NCBI RefSeq assembly: GCF_025195125.1
Contig: NZ_JAMGSL010000006.1
Span: forward strand, 355,815 to 419,814
Source: Streptomyces sp. Je 1-79
Lineage (GTDB): Bacteria; Actinomycetota; Actinomycetes; Streptomycetales; Streptomycetaceae
Length of the DNA stretch: 64,000 nt
Direction of reading: 5' to 3'
Shown: positions 24,383-32,254 of the stretch, piece by piece
Layout: the number at the start of each line of letters is the position of its first letter
Position numbering within the stretch: position 1 is the first letter of the stretch
Program-made: the position numbers and the translations under genes
Notes under the pieces: model-generated
Seen by the model: the letters and a program-made list of their open reading frames with translations, nothing else
What the model was told of the DNA's origin: nothing
Databases searched by the model: none

Positions 24383-25321
24383 ATGAGCGACACTTCCTCC
24401 CCCTTCGGCTTCGAGCTCGTGCGGCGTGGTTACGACCGCGGTCAGGTGGACGACCGCATTACCAAGCTCGTCGCCGACCGTGACAGTGCTCTGGCCCGAA
24501 TCACCTCTCTGGAAAAGCGCATCGAGGAACTCCACCTCGAGACGCAGAACGCCCAGGCCCAGGTCACCGACGCCGAGCCGTCGTACGCCGGGCTCGGTGC
24601 GCGCGTCGAGAAGATCCTCCGCCTCGCCGAGGAGGAGGCGAAGGACCTGCGCGAGGAGGCCCGTCGCGCCGCCGAGCAGCACCGCGAGCTGGCCGAGTCG
24701 GCCGCCCAGCAGGTGCGCAACGACGCCGAGTCGTTCGCCTCGGAGCGCAAGGCGAAGGCCGAGGACGAGGGCGTTCGGATCGTCGAGAAGGCGCAGGGTG
24801 AGGCCAACTCGCTGCGTGCCGAGGCCCAGAAGGACGCGCAGTCCAAGCGCGAGGAGGCGGACGCCCTCTTCGAGGAGACCCGCGCCAAGGCCGCCCAGGC
24901 CGCCGCGGACTTCGAGACGAACCTGGCGAAGCGCCGGGAGCAGTCGGAGCGCGACCTGGCCTCGCGTCAGGCCAAGGCCGAGAAGCGCCTCGCCGAGATC
25001 GAGCACCGCGCCGAGCAGCTCCGCCTGGAGGCCGAGAAGCTGCGTACGGACGCGGAGCGCCGGGCCCGCCAGACGGTGGAGACGGCGCAGCGTCAGGCCG
25101 AGGACATCGTGGCCGACGCGAACGCCAAGGCCGACCGGATCCGCTCGGAATCGGAGCGCGAGCTGGCGGCGCTGACGAACCGCCGCGACTCGATCAACGC
25201 CCAGCTGACCAACGTCCGCGAGATGCTGGCGACGCTGACCGGTGCCGCCGTGGCGGCCGCCGGTTCCCCGATCGACGACGAGCCGGCCACCCGTGGTGTC
25301 CCGGCCCAGCAGACCCGCTGA
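24383..25321 (+). CDS. filP: FilP, filament-forming coiled-coil protein
   Basis: This 312-residue protein matches FilP in length and start (MSDTSSPFGFELVRRGYDRGQVDDRI). The N-terminal DivIVA-like segment (residues 8-60) is followed by a coiled coil from about residue 30 to 285, interrupted near residues 63-75 (PSYAGLG). The last 25 residues are non-coiled. FilP forms a cytoskeletal network behind the hyphal tip and interacts with DivIVA and Scy. The ATG at 24383 has AGGA five bases upstream. scy ends 114 bp before, and a strong terminator follows. Confidence 0.93.
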   Translation: MSDTSSPFGFELVRRGYDRGQVDDRITKLVADRDSALARITSLEKRIEELHLETQNAQAQVTDAEPSYAGLGARVEKILRLAEEEAKDLREEARRAAEQHRELAESAAQQVRNDAESFASERKAKAEDEGVRIVEKAQGEANSLRAEAQKDAQSKREEADALFEETRAKAAQAAADFETNLAKRREQSERDLASRQAKAEKRLAEIEHRAEQLRLEAEKLRTDAERRARQTVETAQRQAEDIVADANAKADRIRSESERELAALTNRRDSINAQLTNVREMLATLTGAAVAAAGSPIDDEPATRGVPAQQTR

Positions 25322-25366
25322 TCCGTCCGGTACCGCGGTCCCGGTAACCGGAACGCGAACACCCAC

Positions 25367-25401
25367 AAAACCCTCCGTCATTCCGGTGGCGGAGGGTTTT
25401 T
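25367..25401 (+). terminator. Rho-independent terminator after filP
   Basis: AAAACCCTCCG pairs with CGGAGGGTTTT across a short loop, and the 3' side runs into TTTTT. It closes the scy-filP region. Confidence 0.88.
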
Positions 25402-25409
25402 CGCGCCCG

Positions 25410-25415
25410 TAGCGT
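25410..25415 (+). promoter_or_regulatory. -10 box of the first ABC operon
   Basis: TAGCGT lies six bases before the ATG at 25422 with no ribosome site, indicating a leaderless mRNA. Confidence 0.5.
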
Positions 25416-25421
25416 GGTCGC

Positions 25422-26387
25422 ATGATCGAGCTCGAGGCGCTGACGAAACGGTTCGGAACGAAGACGGCGGTCGACCATCTCTCCTTCCAGGTACGGCCCG
25501 GCGTGGTGACCGGCTTCCTGGGACCCAACGGCGCGGGCAAGTCGACGACGATGCGCATGATGCTCGATCTGGACAACCCGACCAGCGGTACGGTCCGGAT
25601 CGACGGCAGGCACTACCGCGAGCTCCAGGAGCCGTTGAAGTACATCGGCGCGCTCCTGGACGCCAAGGCGATGCACGGCGGCCGGACCGCGTACAACAAT
25701 CTGCTCTGCCTCGCGCAGTCGAACCGCATCCCGGAGCAGCGGGTCGGCGAGGTCCTCGACCTGGTCGGGCTGACCGCGGTCGCGCGGAAGAAGTCGAAGG
25801 GCTTCTCCCTCGGTATGGGCCAGCGGCTGGGAATCGCGTCGGCGCTGCTCGGCGATCCCGAGATCCTGATGTTCGACGAACCCGTCAATGGTCTGGACCC
25901 CGAGGGAATTCACTGGATCCGCAATCTGATGAAGGCGCTCGCCGCAGAGGGCCGGACGATCTTCGTTTCCAGCCATCTGATGAGTGAAATGGCTCTGACG
26001 GCGGATCATCTGATCGTGATCGGGCAGGGAAAGCTGCTGGCCGACACGTCGATGGCGGATTTCATCCATGAGAATTCGCGGAGCTATGTACGGCTGCGCT
26101 CGCCGCAGCAGGAGACGCTGCGCGACGTCCTCCACGCGAACGGCTACACGGCCGTCGAGGCGGGCAACGGCACGCTGGAGGTGGACGGCGCCACGACCGA
26201 GAAGCTCGGTGAGCTGGCGGCCGGGCACGGGCTCGTCCTGCACGAGCTGAGCTCCCAGCGCGCCTCCCTGGAGGAGGCGTTCATGCAGATGACCGCCGGC
26301 GCGGTGGAGTACCACGCACACGGCACGGACGTACACGGGGCGGACGCGCCCGGACCCCGCTGGGGCGACACCACCAAGGGAGCCTGA
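25422..26387 (+). CDS. ABC transporter ATP-binding protein (pair 1)
   Basis: This 321-residue ATPase has Walker A GPNGAGKST (residues 37-45), signature FSLGMGQRLGIA in place of LSGGQ, Walker B EILMFDEPVNGLD and switch His in SSHLMSEM. The C-terminal 100 residues form the extra domain typical of DrrA/NatA-like exporters. It pairs with the permease whose start lies three bases after its stop. A leaderless start at 25422 is likely. Substrate is unknown; such pairs often export peptides, lipids or antibiotics. The central ATPase part is very similar to the second ATPase at 27294. Confidence 0.9.
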   Translation: MIELEALTKRFGTKTAVDHLSFQVRPGVVTGFLGPNGAGKSTTMRMMLDLDNPTSGTVRIDGRHYRELQEPLKYIGALLDAKAMHGGRTAYNNLLCLAQSNRIPEQRVGEVLDLVGLTAVARKKSKGFSLGMGQRLGIASALLGDPEILMFDEPVNGLDPEGIHWIRNLMKALAAEGRTIFVSSHLMSEMALTADHLIVIGQGKLLADTSMADFIHENSRSYVRLRSPQQETLRDVLHANGYTAVEAGNGTLEVDGATTEKLGELAAGHGLVLHELSSQRASLEEAFMQMTAGAVEYHAHGTDVHGADAPGPRWGDTTKGA

Positions 26388-26390
26388 ACG

Positions 26391-27170
26391 ATGGCAGCGG
26401 TATCGGCGGTCCTCCAGTCGGAGTGGACCAAGATCCGGACGGTCTCGTCGACGGTCTGGACCCTGGCGAGCGCGCTCCTGGTGACGGTGGCGATGAGCGC
26501 GGCGCTGTGCGCCCTCCTGAAGTCGACGTTCTCCGATCTCTCGGAGGCCGAGCAGGCGACCTTCGACCCGACCTTCGTCAGCTTCTCCGGGATGGTGCTC
26601 GGTCAGCTGGCGATGGTGGTCTTCGGCGTCCTCGTGGTCGGCACGGAGTACAGCTCGGGCATGATCCGCACGTCCCTGGCGGCGGTCCCGCAGCGGGCGA
26701 CGTTCCTCTTCTCCAAGATCGCGGTGGCCGGGGTGCTCGCCCTGGTGGTGGGCCTGGCGACCAGCTTCCTGTCGTTCTTCCTCGGGCAGGCGCTGCTGGG
26801 CGAGCACCGCACCTCGCTGGGCGCGGACAACGTCCTGCGGGCCGTCGTCGGCGGCGGGCTCTACATGGGGCTGATCGCGCTCTTCTCGATGGGTGTGGCG
26901 GCGATGCTGCGCTCCTCGATGCTCTCGCTCGGCATCCTGGTGCCGTTCTTCTTCCTGGTCTCGCAGATCCTCTCCGCGGTCCCGAAGGCCAAGGAGGTGG
27001 CGCTCTACTTCCCCGACCAGGCCGGATCCAAGATCATGCAGGTCGTCCCGGACGCCATGAACACCGAGGAGGCGCCGTACGGCCCCTGGGGCGGGCTGGG
27101 GATCATGCTGATCTGGGTGGCCGCGGCGCTGCTCGGCGGCTATCTGGTGCTGAAGAAGCGCGACGCGTAG
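26391..27170 (+). CDS. ABC transporter permease (pair 1)
   Basis: This 259-residue ABC-2 type permease has six membrane helices at about residues 20-42, 60-80, 100-130, 143-163, 170-192 and 232-252. The start reads LQSEWTKIRTVSSTVWTL and the family motif GTEYSSGMIRTSL is at about 84-96. The ATG at 26391 has AGGGAG eleven bases upstream. It forms the membrane channel for the ATPase directly before it. Confidence 0.9.
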   Translation: MAAVSAVLQSEWTKIRTVSSTVWTLASALLVTVAMSAALCALLKSTFSDLSEAEQATFDPTFVSFSGMVLGQLAMVVFGVLVVGTEYSSGMIRTSLAAVPQRATFLFSKIAVAGVLALVVGLATSFLSFFLGQALLGEHRTSLGADNVLRAVVGGGLYMGLIALFSMGVAAMLRSSMLSLGILVPFFFLVSQILSAVPKAKEVALYFPDQAGSKIMQVVPDAMNTEEAPYGPWGGLGIMLIWVAAALLGGYLVLKKRDA

Positions 27171-27293
27171 CGCGTACATGACGATCCGGGCTTCGCCGGA
27201 ACCGTCAATGGCTGGATAAGCTCCTAGCTCATACGGGGGTTCCGGCCGAGCGGCCACGACCCCGACGACCTGAACTGTCGATGGGGCTGGAGA

Positions 27294-28382
27294 ATGATCG
27301 AGGCAGTCGGCCTGACGAAGCGCTACGGCGCCAAGACGGCCGTGTACAACCTTTCCTTCCAAGTGCGGCCGGGCACCGTCACCGGCTTCCTCGGTCCCAA
27401 CGGTTCCGGCAAGTCGACGACGATGCGCATGATCCTGGGGCTCGACCGGCCGACGTCCGGGCATGTCACGATCGGCGGTCATCCGTTCCGGCAGCTGCCG
27501 AACGCGCCCCGCCAGGTGGGCGCGCTGCTCGACGCGAAGGCCGTCCACGGCGGACGGAGCGCGCGCAGCCATCTCCTGTCGCTCGCCCAGCTCGCCGGGA
27601 TCCCGGCGCAGCGGGTCGACGAGGTCCTCGGCGTCGTCGGCCTCCAGGACGTCGCCAAGCGGCGCTCCAAGGGCTTCTCGCTGGGCATGGGGCAGCGGCT
27701 GGGCATCGCCGCCGCGCTGCTCGGGGACCCGCAGGTGCTGCTCTTCGACGAGCCGGTCAACGGCCTCGACCCGGAGGGCATCCTCTGGGTCCGGAACCTG
27801 ATGAAGAAGCTGGCCTCCGAGGGCCGGACGGTCTTCGTCTCCAGCCACCTCATGAGCGAGATGGCGCTGACCGCGGACCACCTGATCGTGATCGGCCGCG
27901 GGCAGCTGCTCGCGGACATGAGCGTCAAGGACTTCATCTCGGCGAACTCCGCGGACTTCGCCCGGGTGCGGACGCCGCAGACCGAGCCGCAGCAGCGGGA
28001 GAAGCTGACGGCCGCGCTCACCGAGGCCGGCGGCCAGGTGATGTCCGAGCCGGACGGGGCGCTGCGCGTGACCGGTCTGGCGCTGCCGCGGATCAGCGAC
28101 CTGGCGCACGACGCGGACGTACGGCTCTGGGAGCTGTCCCCGCACCAGGCCTCGCTGGAGGAGGCGTACATGCGGATGACGCAGGGCGCCGTGGACTACC
28201 GCTCCACCGAGGACCAGCTGGCGCACCTCCAGCAGCCGATGCCGCCCCACCTCCAGCCGCAGCCCGCCGCCGCCGTGGTGCCCGACGTGCCGCAGCAGGG
28301 CTGGTACGCCCCGCCGCCGCCCGGGCAGAACCCTTACGCCACGCCGAGCGCGCCCGCCAAGAACGCCGAGGATGCCCAGTGA
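27294..28382 (+). CDS. ABC transporter ATP-binding protein (pair 2)
   Basis: This 362-residue ATPase is closely related to the first: Walker A GPNGSGKST, signature SLGMGQRLG, Walker B QVLLFDEPVNGLD and SSHLMSEMALTADHLIVIG. It differs by a C-terminal tail of about 65 residues rich in Pro, Gln and Ala (residues 300-362), which is probably disordered and could bind a partner. The ATG at 27294 follows the close site GGAGA. Its end overlaps the next gene by GTGA. The two pairs look like an old tandem duplication. Confidence 0.9.
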   Translation: MIEAVGLTKRYGAKTAVYNLSFQVRPGTVTGFLGPNGSGKSTTMRMILGLDRPTSGHVTIGGHPFRQLPNAPRQVGALLDAKAVHGGRSARSHLLSLAQLAGIPAQRVDEVLGVVGLQDVAKRRSKGFSLGMGQRLGIAAALLGDPQVLLFDEPVNGLDPEGILWVRNLMKKLASEGRTVFVSSHLMSEMALTADHLIVIGRGQLLADMSVKDFISANSADFARVRTPQTEPQQREKLTAALTEAGGQVMSEPDGALRVTGLALPRISDLAHDADVRLWELSPHQASLEEAYMRMTQGAVDYRSTEDQLAHLQQPMPPHLQPQPAAAVVPDVPQQGWYAPPPPGQNPYATPSAPAKNAEDAQ

Positions 28383-29215
28383 CCGCCCCCGCCCCTCACC
28401 ACGCCCCCGCCCCCTACTCGTACGTCTCCCCCATCCCGGTGCGCCGGGCGCACCTCGGGGACGCGCTCGCCTCGGAGTGGACGAAGATCCGTTCCGTGCG
28501 CTCCACGATGTGGACGCTCGGCGTGATGGTGCTGCTGATGCTGGTCGTCGGTCTCGGGGTCGCCGCGATCGTGTCCAACGCCGAGGTACCGACCGACGGC
28601 GAGTCTGCGCTCGGCCTCGGCTTCTTCGGTGTGCTGCTCGGTTCGATCTGTGTGATCACGCTCGGCGTGCTGACCATCGCCTCGGAGTACGGCACCGGCA
28701 TGATCCGCACCACGCTGACCGCCTGCCCGAGCCGCGGCCGGGTGCTGACGGCCAAGGCGATCGTCTTCTTCCTGCTGGTCTTCACGATCACCACGGTCAC
28801 GGCGGCGGTGGTCGCCATGGCGCAGGTGGCGATCGTGAACGCCGGAGCCGAGCCCACCGGAGCCGAGTGGCTGCGGGCGACGGTCGGCGTCGGTCTGTTC
28901 CTGGCGCTGCTCGGCCTGTTCTCGCTCGCGATCGGCGCGATCATCCGGCACTCGGCGGGCGCGATCACGATCATGATCGGCGTCCTTCTGCTGCCGCTGG
29001 TCGCCGCCATGTTCATGTTCTCGGAGTCGCTGGCCTCGGTGCAGGAGTGGCTGCTGGACTACGCGATTCCGAGCCAGCTCATCGCGCTGTACTCGGGGCG
29101 GGCCACGAACGGCGCGACCGGGCCCGCGGGCTGGGAGCCGGTGTGGATCCTGCTGGGCATCACGGCGGCGGCGATGGCCGGCGCGTACGCCCTGCTGCAC
29201 AAGCGGGACGTCTGA
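28379..29215 (+). CDS. ABC transporter permease (pair 2)
   Basis: This 278-residue permease has a Pro/His/Ala-rich N-terminal 25 residues, then ASEWTKIRSVRSTMWTL and six membrane helices. The motif IASEYGTGMIRTTLTACPSR matches the permease of pair 1. The GTG at 28379 overlaps the ATPase stop, so the two are translationally coupled. It functions with the ATPase before it; the substrate is unknown. Confidence 0.9.
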   Translation: MTAPAPHHAPAPYSYVSPIPVRRAHLGDALASEWTKIRSVRSTMWTLGVMVLLMLVVGLGVAAIVSNAEVPTDGESALGLGFFGVLLGSICVITLGVLTIASEYGTGMIRTTLTACPSRGRVLTAKAIVFFLLVFTITTVTAAVVAMAQVAIVNAGAEPTGAEWLRATVGVGLFLALLGLFSLAIGAIIRHSAGAITIMIGVLLLPLVAAMFMFSESLASVQEWLLDYAIPSQLIALYSGRATNGATGPAGWEPVWILLGITAAAMAGAYALLHKRDV

Positions 29216-29240
29216 CCGACGGGACGTCCGGACGCCGGGC

Positions 29241-29567
29241 TCAGTACTTCGGCGCGTTACGGGACCGCTGCACCCGCGTGGTGCGGCGGTCCTTCGCGTT
29301 CCAGCAGGCCTTGTGCCAGTGGCGGCGGTCGTCCACTCCCCCGTACTCCGGCCACGCCACCACGTGCGGCGCGCCCCCGGGGATCTCCTGGTCGCAGCCG
29401 GGGCAGCGGTAGCGCTTGCCGGGTGAGCTCGCGCCGGCCACGTGCCGGACGAGCCACTCCTCGCCCTGCCAGCTCTCGCTGCGCTGCGAACCGCCGTACC
29501 GGTCGCCCGAATCGCCCGAACGGTCCGGATTCTCGCCGCCATGGGGGCGGTTGCGACGGGGGGACAC
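29241..29567 (-). CDS. Small protein with Cys/His metal-binding motif
   Basis: I do not recognise a named family. The 108-residue protein has a polar Arg/Gly/Ser-rich N-terminal half. It then has a likely zinc site, CPGCDQEIPGG followed by HVVAWP and HWHKACW, like a treble-clef or HNH-type finger without clear catalytic residues. A basic tail (RRTTRVQRSRNAPKY) suggests nucleic-acid contact. The GTG at 29567 has GAGG nine bases upstream. It stands alone, converging on the second ABC pair. Confidence 0.7.
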   Translation of the reverse strand: MSPRRNRPHGGENPDRSGDSGDRYGGSQRSESWQGEEWLVRHVAGASSPGKRYRCPGCDQEIPGGAPHVVAWPEYGGVDDRRHWHKACWNAKDRRTTRVQRSRNAPKY

Positions 29568-29765
29568 GTATTCACCTCACGGGGCCGGGTACACGGAACG
29601 TTCCGTCCAGCGTACGGGCCGCCACGGAGTCACCCTTCCACCCTCCGAGCCGAATCAGCGGAAAATCGCAAGAACTTCATGAGAGGCCGTTGCCTTTGGC
29701 ACGTGTCAGACGTTGTTGCCAGTACGAGGGGGAGAACCGCGTCGGCCGCAAGGAGGCAGAAGGCG

Positions 29766-30800
29766 ATGCGCGTGGGTACGTTTGTTCTGGCCGCCCAGTT
29801 CCCGGGCCAGGGCCAGGGCGAGGCGCTGCACCGGGCGGTGCGGACCGCCGAGGTCGCCGAGGAGTCGGGGCTCGACTCCGTCTGGCTGGCCGAGCACCAC
29901 TTCGTTCCGTACGGCGTCTGCCCGTCGGCCGTGACCCTGGCGGCGCTGCTCCTGGGACGGACGCGCCGGATCCGGGTCGGCACGGCGGTGAGCGTGCTGC
30001 CGACGGTCCATCCGGTCGCCCTGGGCGAGCAGGCCGCGCTGCTCCATCTCACGTCCGGCGGGCGGTTCACGCTCGGCGTCGGCAGAGGCGGGCCCTGGGT
30101 CGACCTGGAGGTCTTCGGCGCGGGCCTGCGGGCGTACGAACAGGGGTTCCCCGAATCGCTCGACCTGCTGCTGCGCTGGTTGACCGGGTCCCGGGTGTCG
30201 GCCGAGGGAGAACGATTCGCCTTCCGCGAGGTGGACGTCGTCCCGCGCCCCGGCGAGCTCATCGGCGGGGACGCGGCGCCCGAGGTGGTCGTCGCCTGCA
30301 CCTCCCCCACGAGCGTCGAGCTGGCCGCCAGGCGCGGGCTGCCGATGCTGCTCGGGATGCACTGCGGCGACGCGGAGAAGGCCGACATGGTCGCCGCGTG
30401 GGAACGTTTCTCCCGGGACGCGGGCCGCACCCCCGACGAGATCGCGCGGATCGGCGCCGGCCATGTCTCGGCGGGCGTCGCCCAGATCGCGGACGATCCG
30501 CGGGACGCGGCCGAGTCGTTGGTGAAGGCGATGCCCGGCTGGCTGAAGCAGGGGCTCGACGCCCATGTGACCGTGGACGGCCGGCACCGCGCGATGCGGG
30601 ACCCCGTCGCGTACACGGAGCTGCTGTGCGGGCTGCACCCCGTGGGCACCCCACGGATCGCGGCGGACCGGCTGGCGGCGACCGCGGAGCGTACGGGCAT
30701 CACGCGCTTCGCCCTGCTCGCCGAGGGCACGGGCGATCTCGCGGCCACCGAGGAGAACGTACGGCGCCTCGGGGGCGAGGTACTCCCCCTGCTGGTCTGA
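29766..30800 (+). CDS. LLM-class (luciferase-like) F420/flavin monooxygenase
   Basis: This 344-residue TIM-barrel protein of the bacterial luciferase superfamily reads MRVGTFVLAAQFPGQ at the start, LDSVWLAEHHF, RIRVGTAVSVLPTVHPVALGEQAA and GGRFTLGVGRGG. Such enzymes use F420 or reduced flavin; the substrate is unknown. The ATG at 29766 has GGAGG nine bases upstream. Starts further 5' (29442) cover a stretch with no coding pattern that overlaps the opposite gene, so I reject them. It is a single-gene unit with a hairpin at its end. Confidence 0.85.
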   Translation: MRVGTFVLAAQFPGQGQGEALHRAVRTAEVAEESGLDSVWLAEHHFVPYGVCPSAVTLAALLLGRTRRIRVGTAVSVLPTVHPVALGEQAALLHLTSGGRFTLGVGRGGPWVDLEVFGAGLRAYEQGFPESLDLLLRWLTGSRVSAEGERFAFREVDVVPRPGELIGGDAAPEVVVACTSPTSVELAARRGLPMLLGMHCGDAEKADMVAAWERFSRDAGRTPDEIARIGAGHVSAGVAQIADDPRDAAESLVKAMPGWLKQGLDAHVTVDGRHRAMRDPVAYTELLCGLHPVGTPRIAADRLAATAERTGITRFALLAEGTGDLAATEENVRRLGGEVLPLLV

Positions 30801-30835
30801 GTCCATGGGCCACGTGCGGTGTGCGGGTCTGCGAC

Positions 30836-30892
30836 GCTGCCGCTCCGGCATCTCTCGCATCGTTCGCGTCTCCCGCGATGCGGAGCGGCAGC
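30836..30892. terminator. Two-way terminator between convergent genes
   Basis: GCTGCCGCTCCGGCATC pairs with GATGCGGAGCGGCAGC, with one bulge and a loop of about 24 bases. It lies between the converging LLM gene and the minus-strand gene that ends at 30901. Confidence 0.75.
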
Positions 30893-30900
30893 ACCGTGCC

Positions 30901-31293
30901 TCAGCAGTCGCGCAGCTCCGGCGACTGGTTGAGCAGCTGACCCCGTACGGAGGTGAAGCGGGCGAGCCGCTCGTCGACCGCGGGGTCGAGGGGGAACACC
31001 GCCACACGGTGGCAGTTCTGGAAGGCCAGACGCACCCCGAAGTGCCGCTGCAGCGCACCACGGATGGCGTCACTCGCGAGTGCACGCAACAGCTGACCAC
31101 GTGCCTGCTCGTTCGGCGGCGGCGTCTGGTTGTCGGCGAACTCGCCGCCGTCGACCTTCAGCTGAGCCACCAGAGAACTGATCATCTCCCATGCGTAGGG
31201 CAGGGAGGTCCGGACGCAGTCGACGAAGTCGGCTTCGTCGACCTCGCCTCGCTCGGCCTGTTCCAACAGCGCCGGTGAGACGTCGAGCGACAT
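30901..31293 (-). CDS. SCO5389-family conserved protein of unknown function
   Basis: This 130-residue acidic, soluble protein starts [24 protein letters not shown]. Its middle, [17 protein letters not shown], and the [29 protein letters not shown] stretch are conserved in streptomycetes as I recall. No catalytic motif or membrane segment is visible. The ATG at 31293 has GAGGAG six bases upstream. Next to it, divergently, is nucS; the shared promoter region may link it to DNA repair, which is inference. Confidence 0.75.
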   Translation of the reverse strand: MSLDVSPALLEQAERGEVDEADFVDCVRTSLPYAWEMISSLVAQLKVDGGEFADNQTPPPNEQARGQLLRALASDAIRGALQRHFGVRLAFQNCHRVAVFPLDPAVDERLARFTSVRGQLLNQSPELRDC

Positions 31294-31507
31294 GGGTTCT
31301 CCTCTCGCGACCCCGACGGACGGGGTCTTACGGGCAGGGATGAAGGCCCCCCGTACGACACGCAGCGTGTACGGACGGCGACCTCCTGCTTCCACGGTAA
31401 GCGTGCTGTCCGGAGCGCACCAGGAGAATGGGAGCACAACCGGCCAATAAGTGACCGTCGTCCAGCGGGCGTTAAGAGCCGAATCGCGCGGAAGAGCGTG
31501 TGTCTTG

Positions 31508-31513
31508 TAGCGT
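31508..31513 (+). promoter_or_regulatory. -10 box of nucS
   Basis: TAGCGT lies eight bases before the nucS ATG with no ribosome site, suggesting a leaderless mRNA. Confidence 0.45.
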
Positions 31514-31521
31514 TGCCGACC

Positions 31522-32193
31522 ATGCGTCTCGTCATCGCCCGCTGCTCCGTGGACTACGCCGGCCGGCTCACCGCCCACCTGCCCTCCGCTCCCCGTCTGA
31601 TCCTGGTCAAGGCAGACGGCAGCGTCTCCATCCACGCGGACGACCGGGCGTACAAACCGCTCAACTGGATGTCGCCGCCGTGCACCCTCAAGGAGGGTGT
31701 CGACGGGGAGGCCGGCATCTGGACGGTGGTGAACAAAGCGGGCGAGAAATTGATCATCACGATGGAGGAGATCCTCCACGACTCCTCGCACGAACTGGGC
31801 GTGGACCCGGGGCTCATCAAGGACGGCGTGGAAGCGCACCTCCAGGAGCTGCTGGCGGACCGCATCGAGACGCTCGGCGAGGGCCACACCCTGATCCGCC
31901 GCGAGTACCCGACCGCGATCGGTCCGGTGGACATCCTGTGCCGGGACGCCGACGGGGCGACGGTCGCGGTGGAGATCAAGCGGCGCGGCGAGATCGACGG
32001 CGTGGAGCAGCTGACGCGCTATCTGGAGCTGCTGAACCGCGACCCGCACCTCGCCCCGGTGAAGGGCGTGTTCGCGGCCCAGGAGATCAAGCCGCAGGCG
32101 CGGGTGCTCGCGACGGACCGCGGCATCGACTGCGTGGTGCTCGACTACAACGCGATGCGCGGCATCGAGGACGACAAGCTGCGGCTGTTCTGA
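31522..32193 (+). CDS. nucS: NucS/EndoMS mismatch-specific endonuclease
   Basis: This 223-residue enzyme has an N-terminal dimerisation and DNA-binding domain (residues 1-110) and a C-terminal RecB-like nuclease with GPVDILCRD and [16 protein letters not shown]. The Asp and Glu-x-Lys positions form the metal site. It cuts both strands at mismatches and replaces MutS/MutL, which actinobacteria lack; the beta clamp stimulates it. The C-terminus DDKLRLF fits the clamp-binding end of the family. The ATG at 31522 was chosen over a GTG at 31498 because it gives the family start [12 protein letters not shown]. Confidence 0.93.
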   Translation: MRLVIARCSVDYAGRLTAHLPSAPRLILVKADGSVSIHADDRAYKPLNWMSPPCTLKEGVDGEAGIWTVVNKAGEKLIITMEEILHDSSHELGVDPGLIKDGVEAHLQELLADRIETLGEGHTLIRREYPTAIGPVDILCRDADGATVAVEIKRRGEIDGVEQLTRYLELLNRDPHLAPVKGVFAAQEIKPQARVLATDRGIDCVVLDYNAMRGIEDDKLRLF

Positions 32194-32212
32194 CCCTTCC
32201 CTCTGTACACGT

Positions 32213-32247
32213 ACGGCCCCGGGTGCGGTGATCGCACCCGGGGCCGT
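32213..32247. terminator. Terminator between nucS and the P-loop gene
   Basis: A perfect 15-bp stem (ACGGCCCCGGGTGCG and its mirror) has a five-base loop. It serves both convergent genes. Confidence 0.82.
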
Positions 32248-32254
32248 CGCGGTG

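Noticed and set aside
25194..28250. 1,018-codon minus-strand frame over the ABC genes
   Set aside because: The opposite strand has clear Walker motifs and codon bias; this frame has none.
27281..29215. Long frame joining the second ATPase region with the permease
   Set aside because: Only its last 278 codons are real (permease from GTG 28379); the first part is out of frame with the ATPase.
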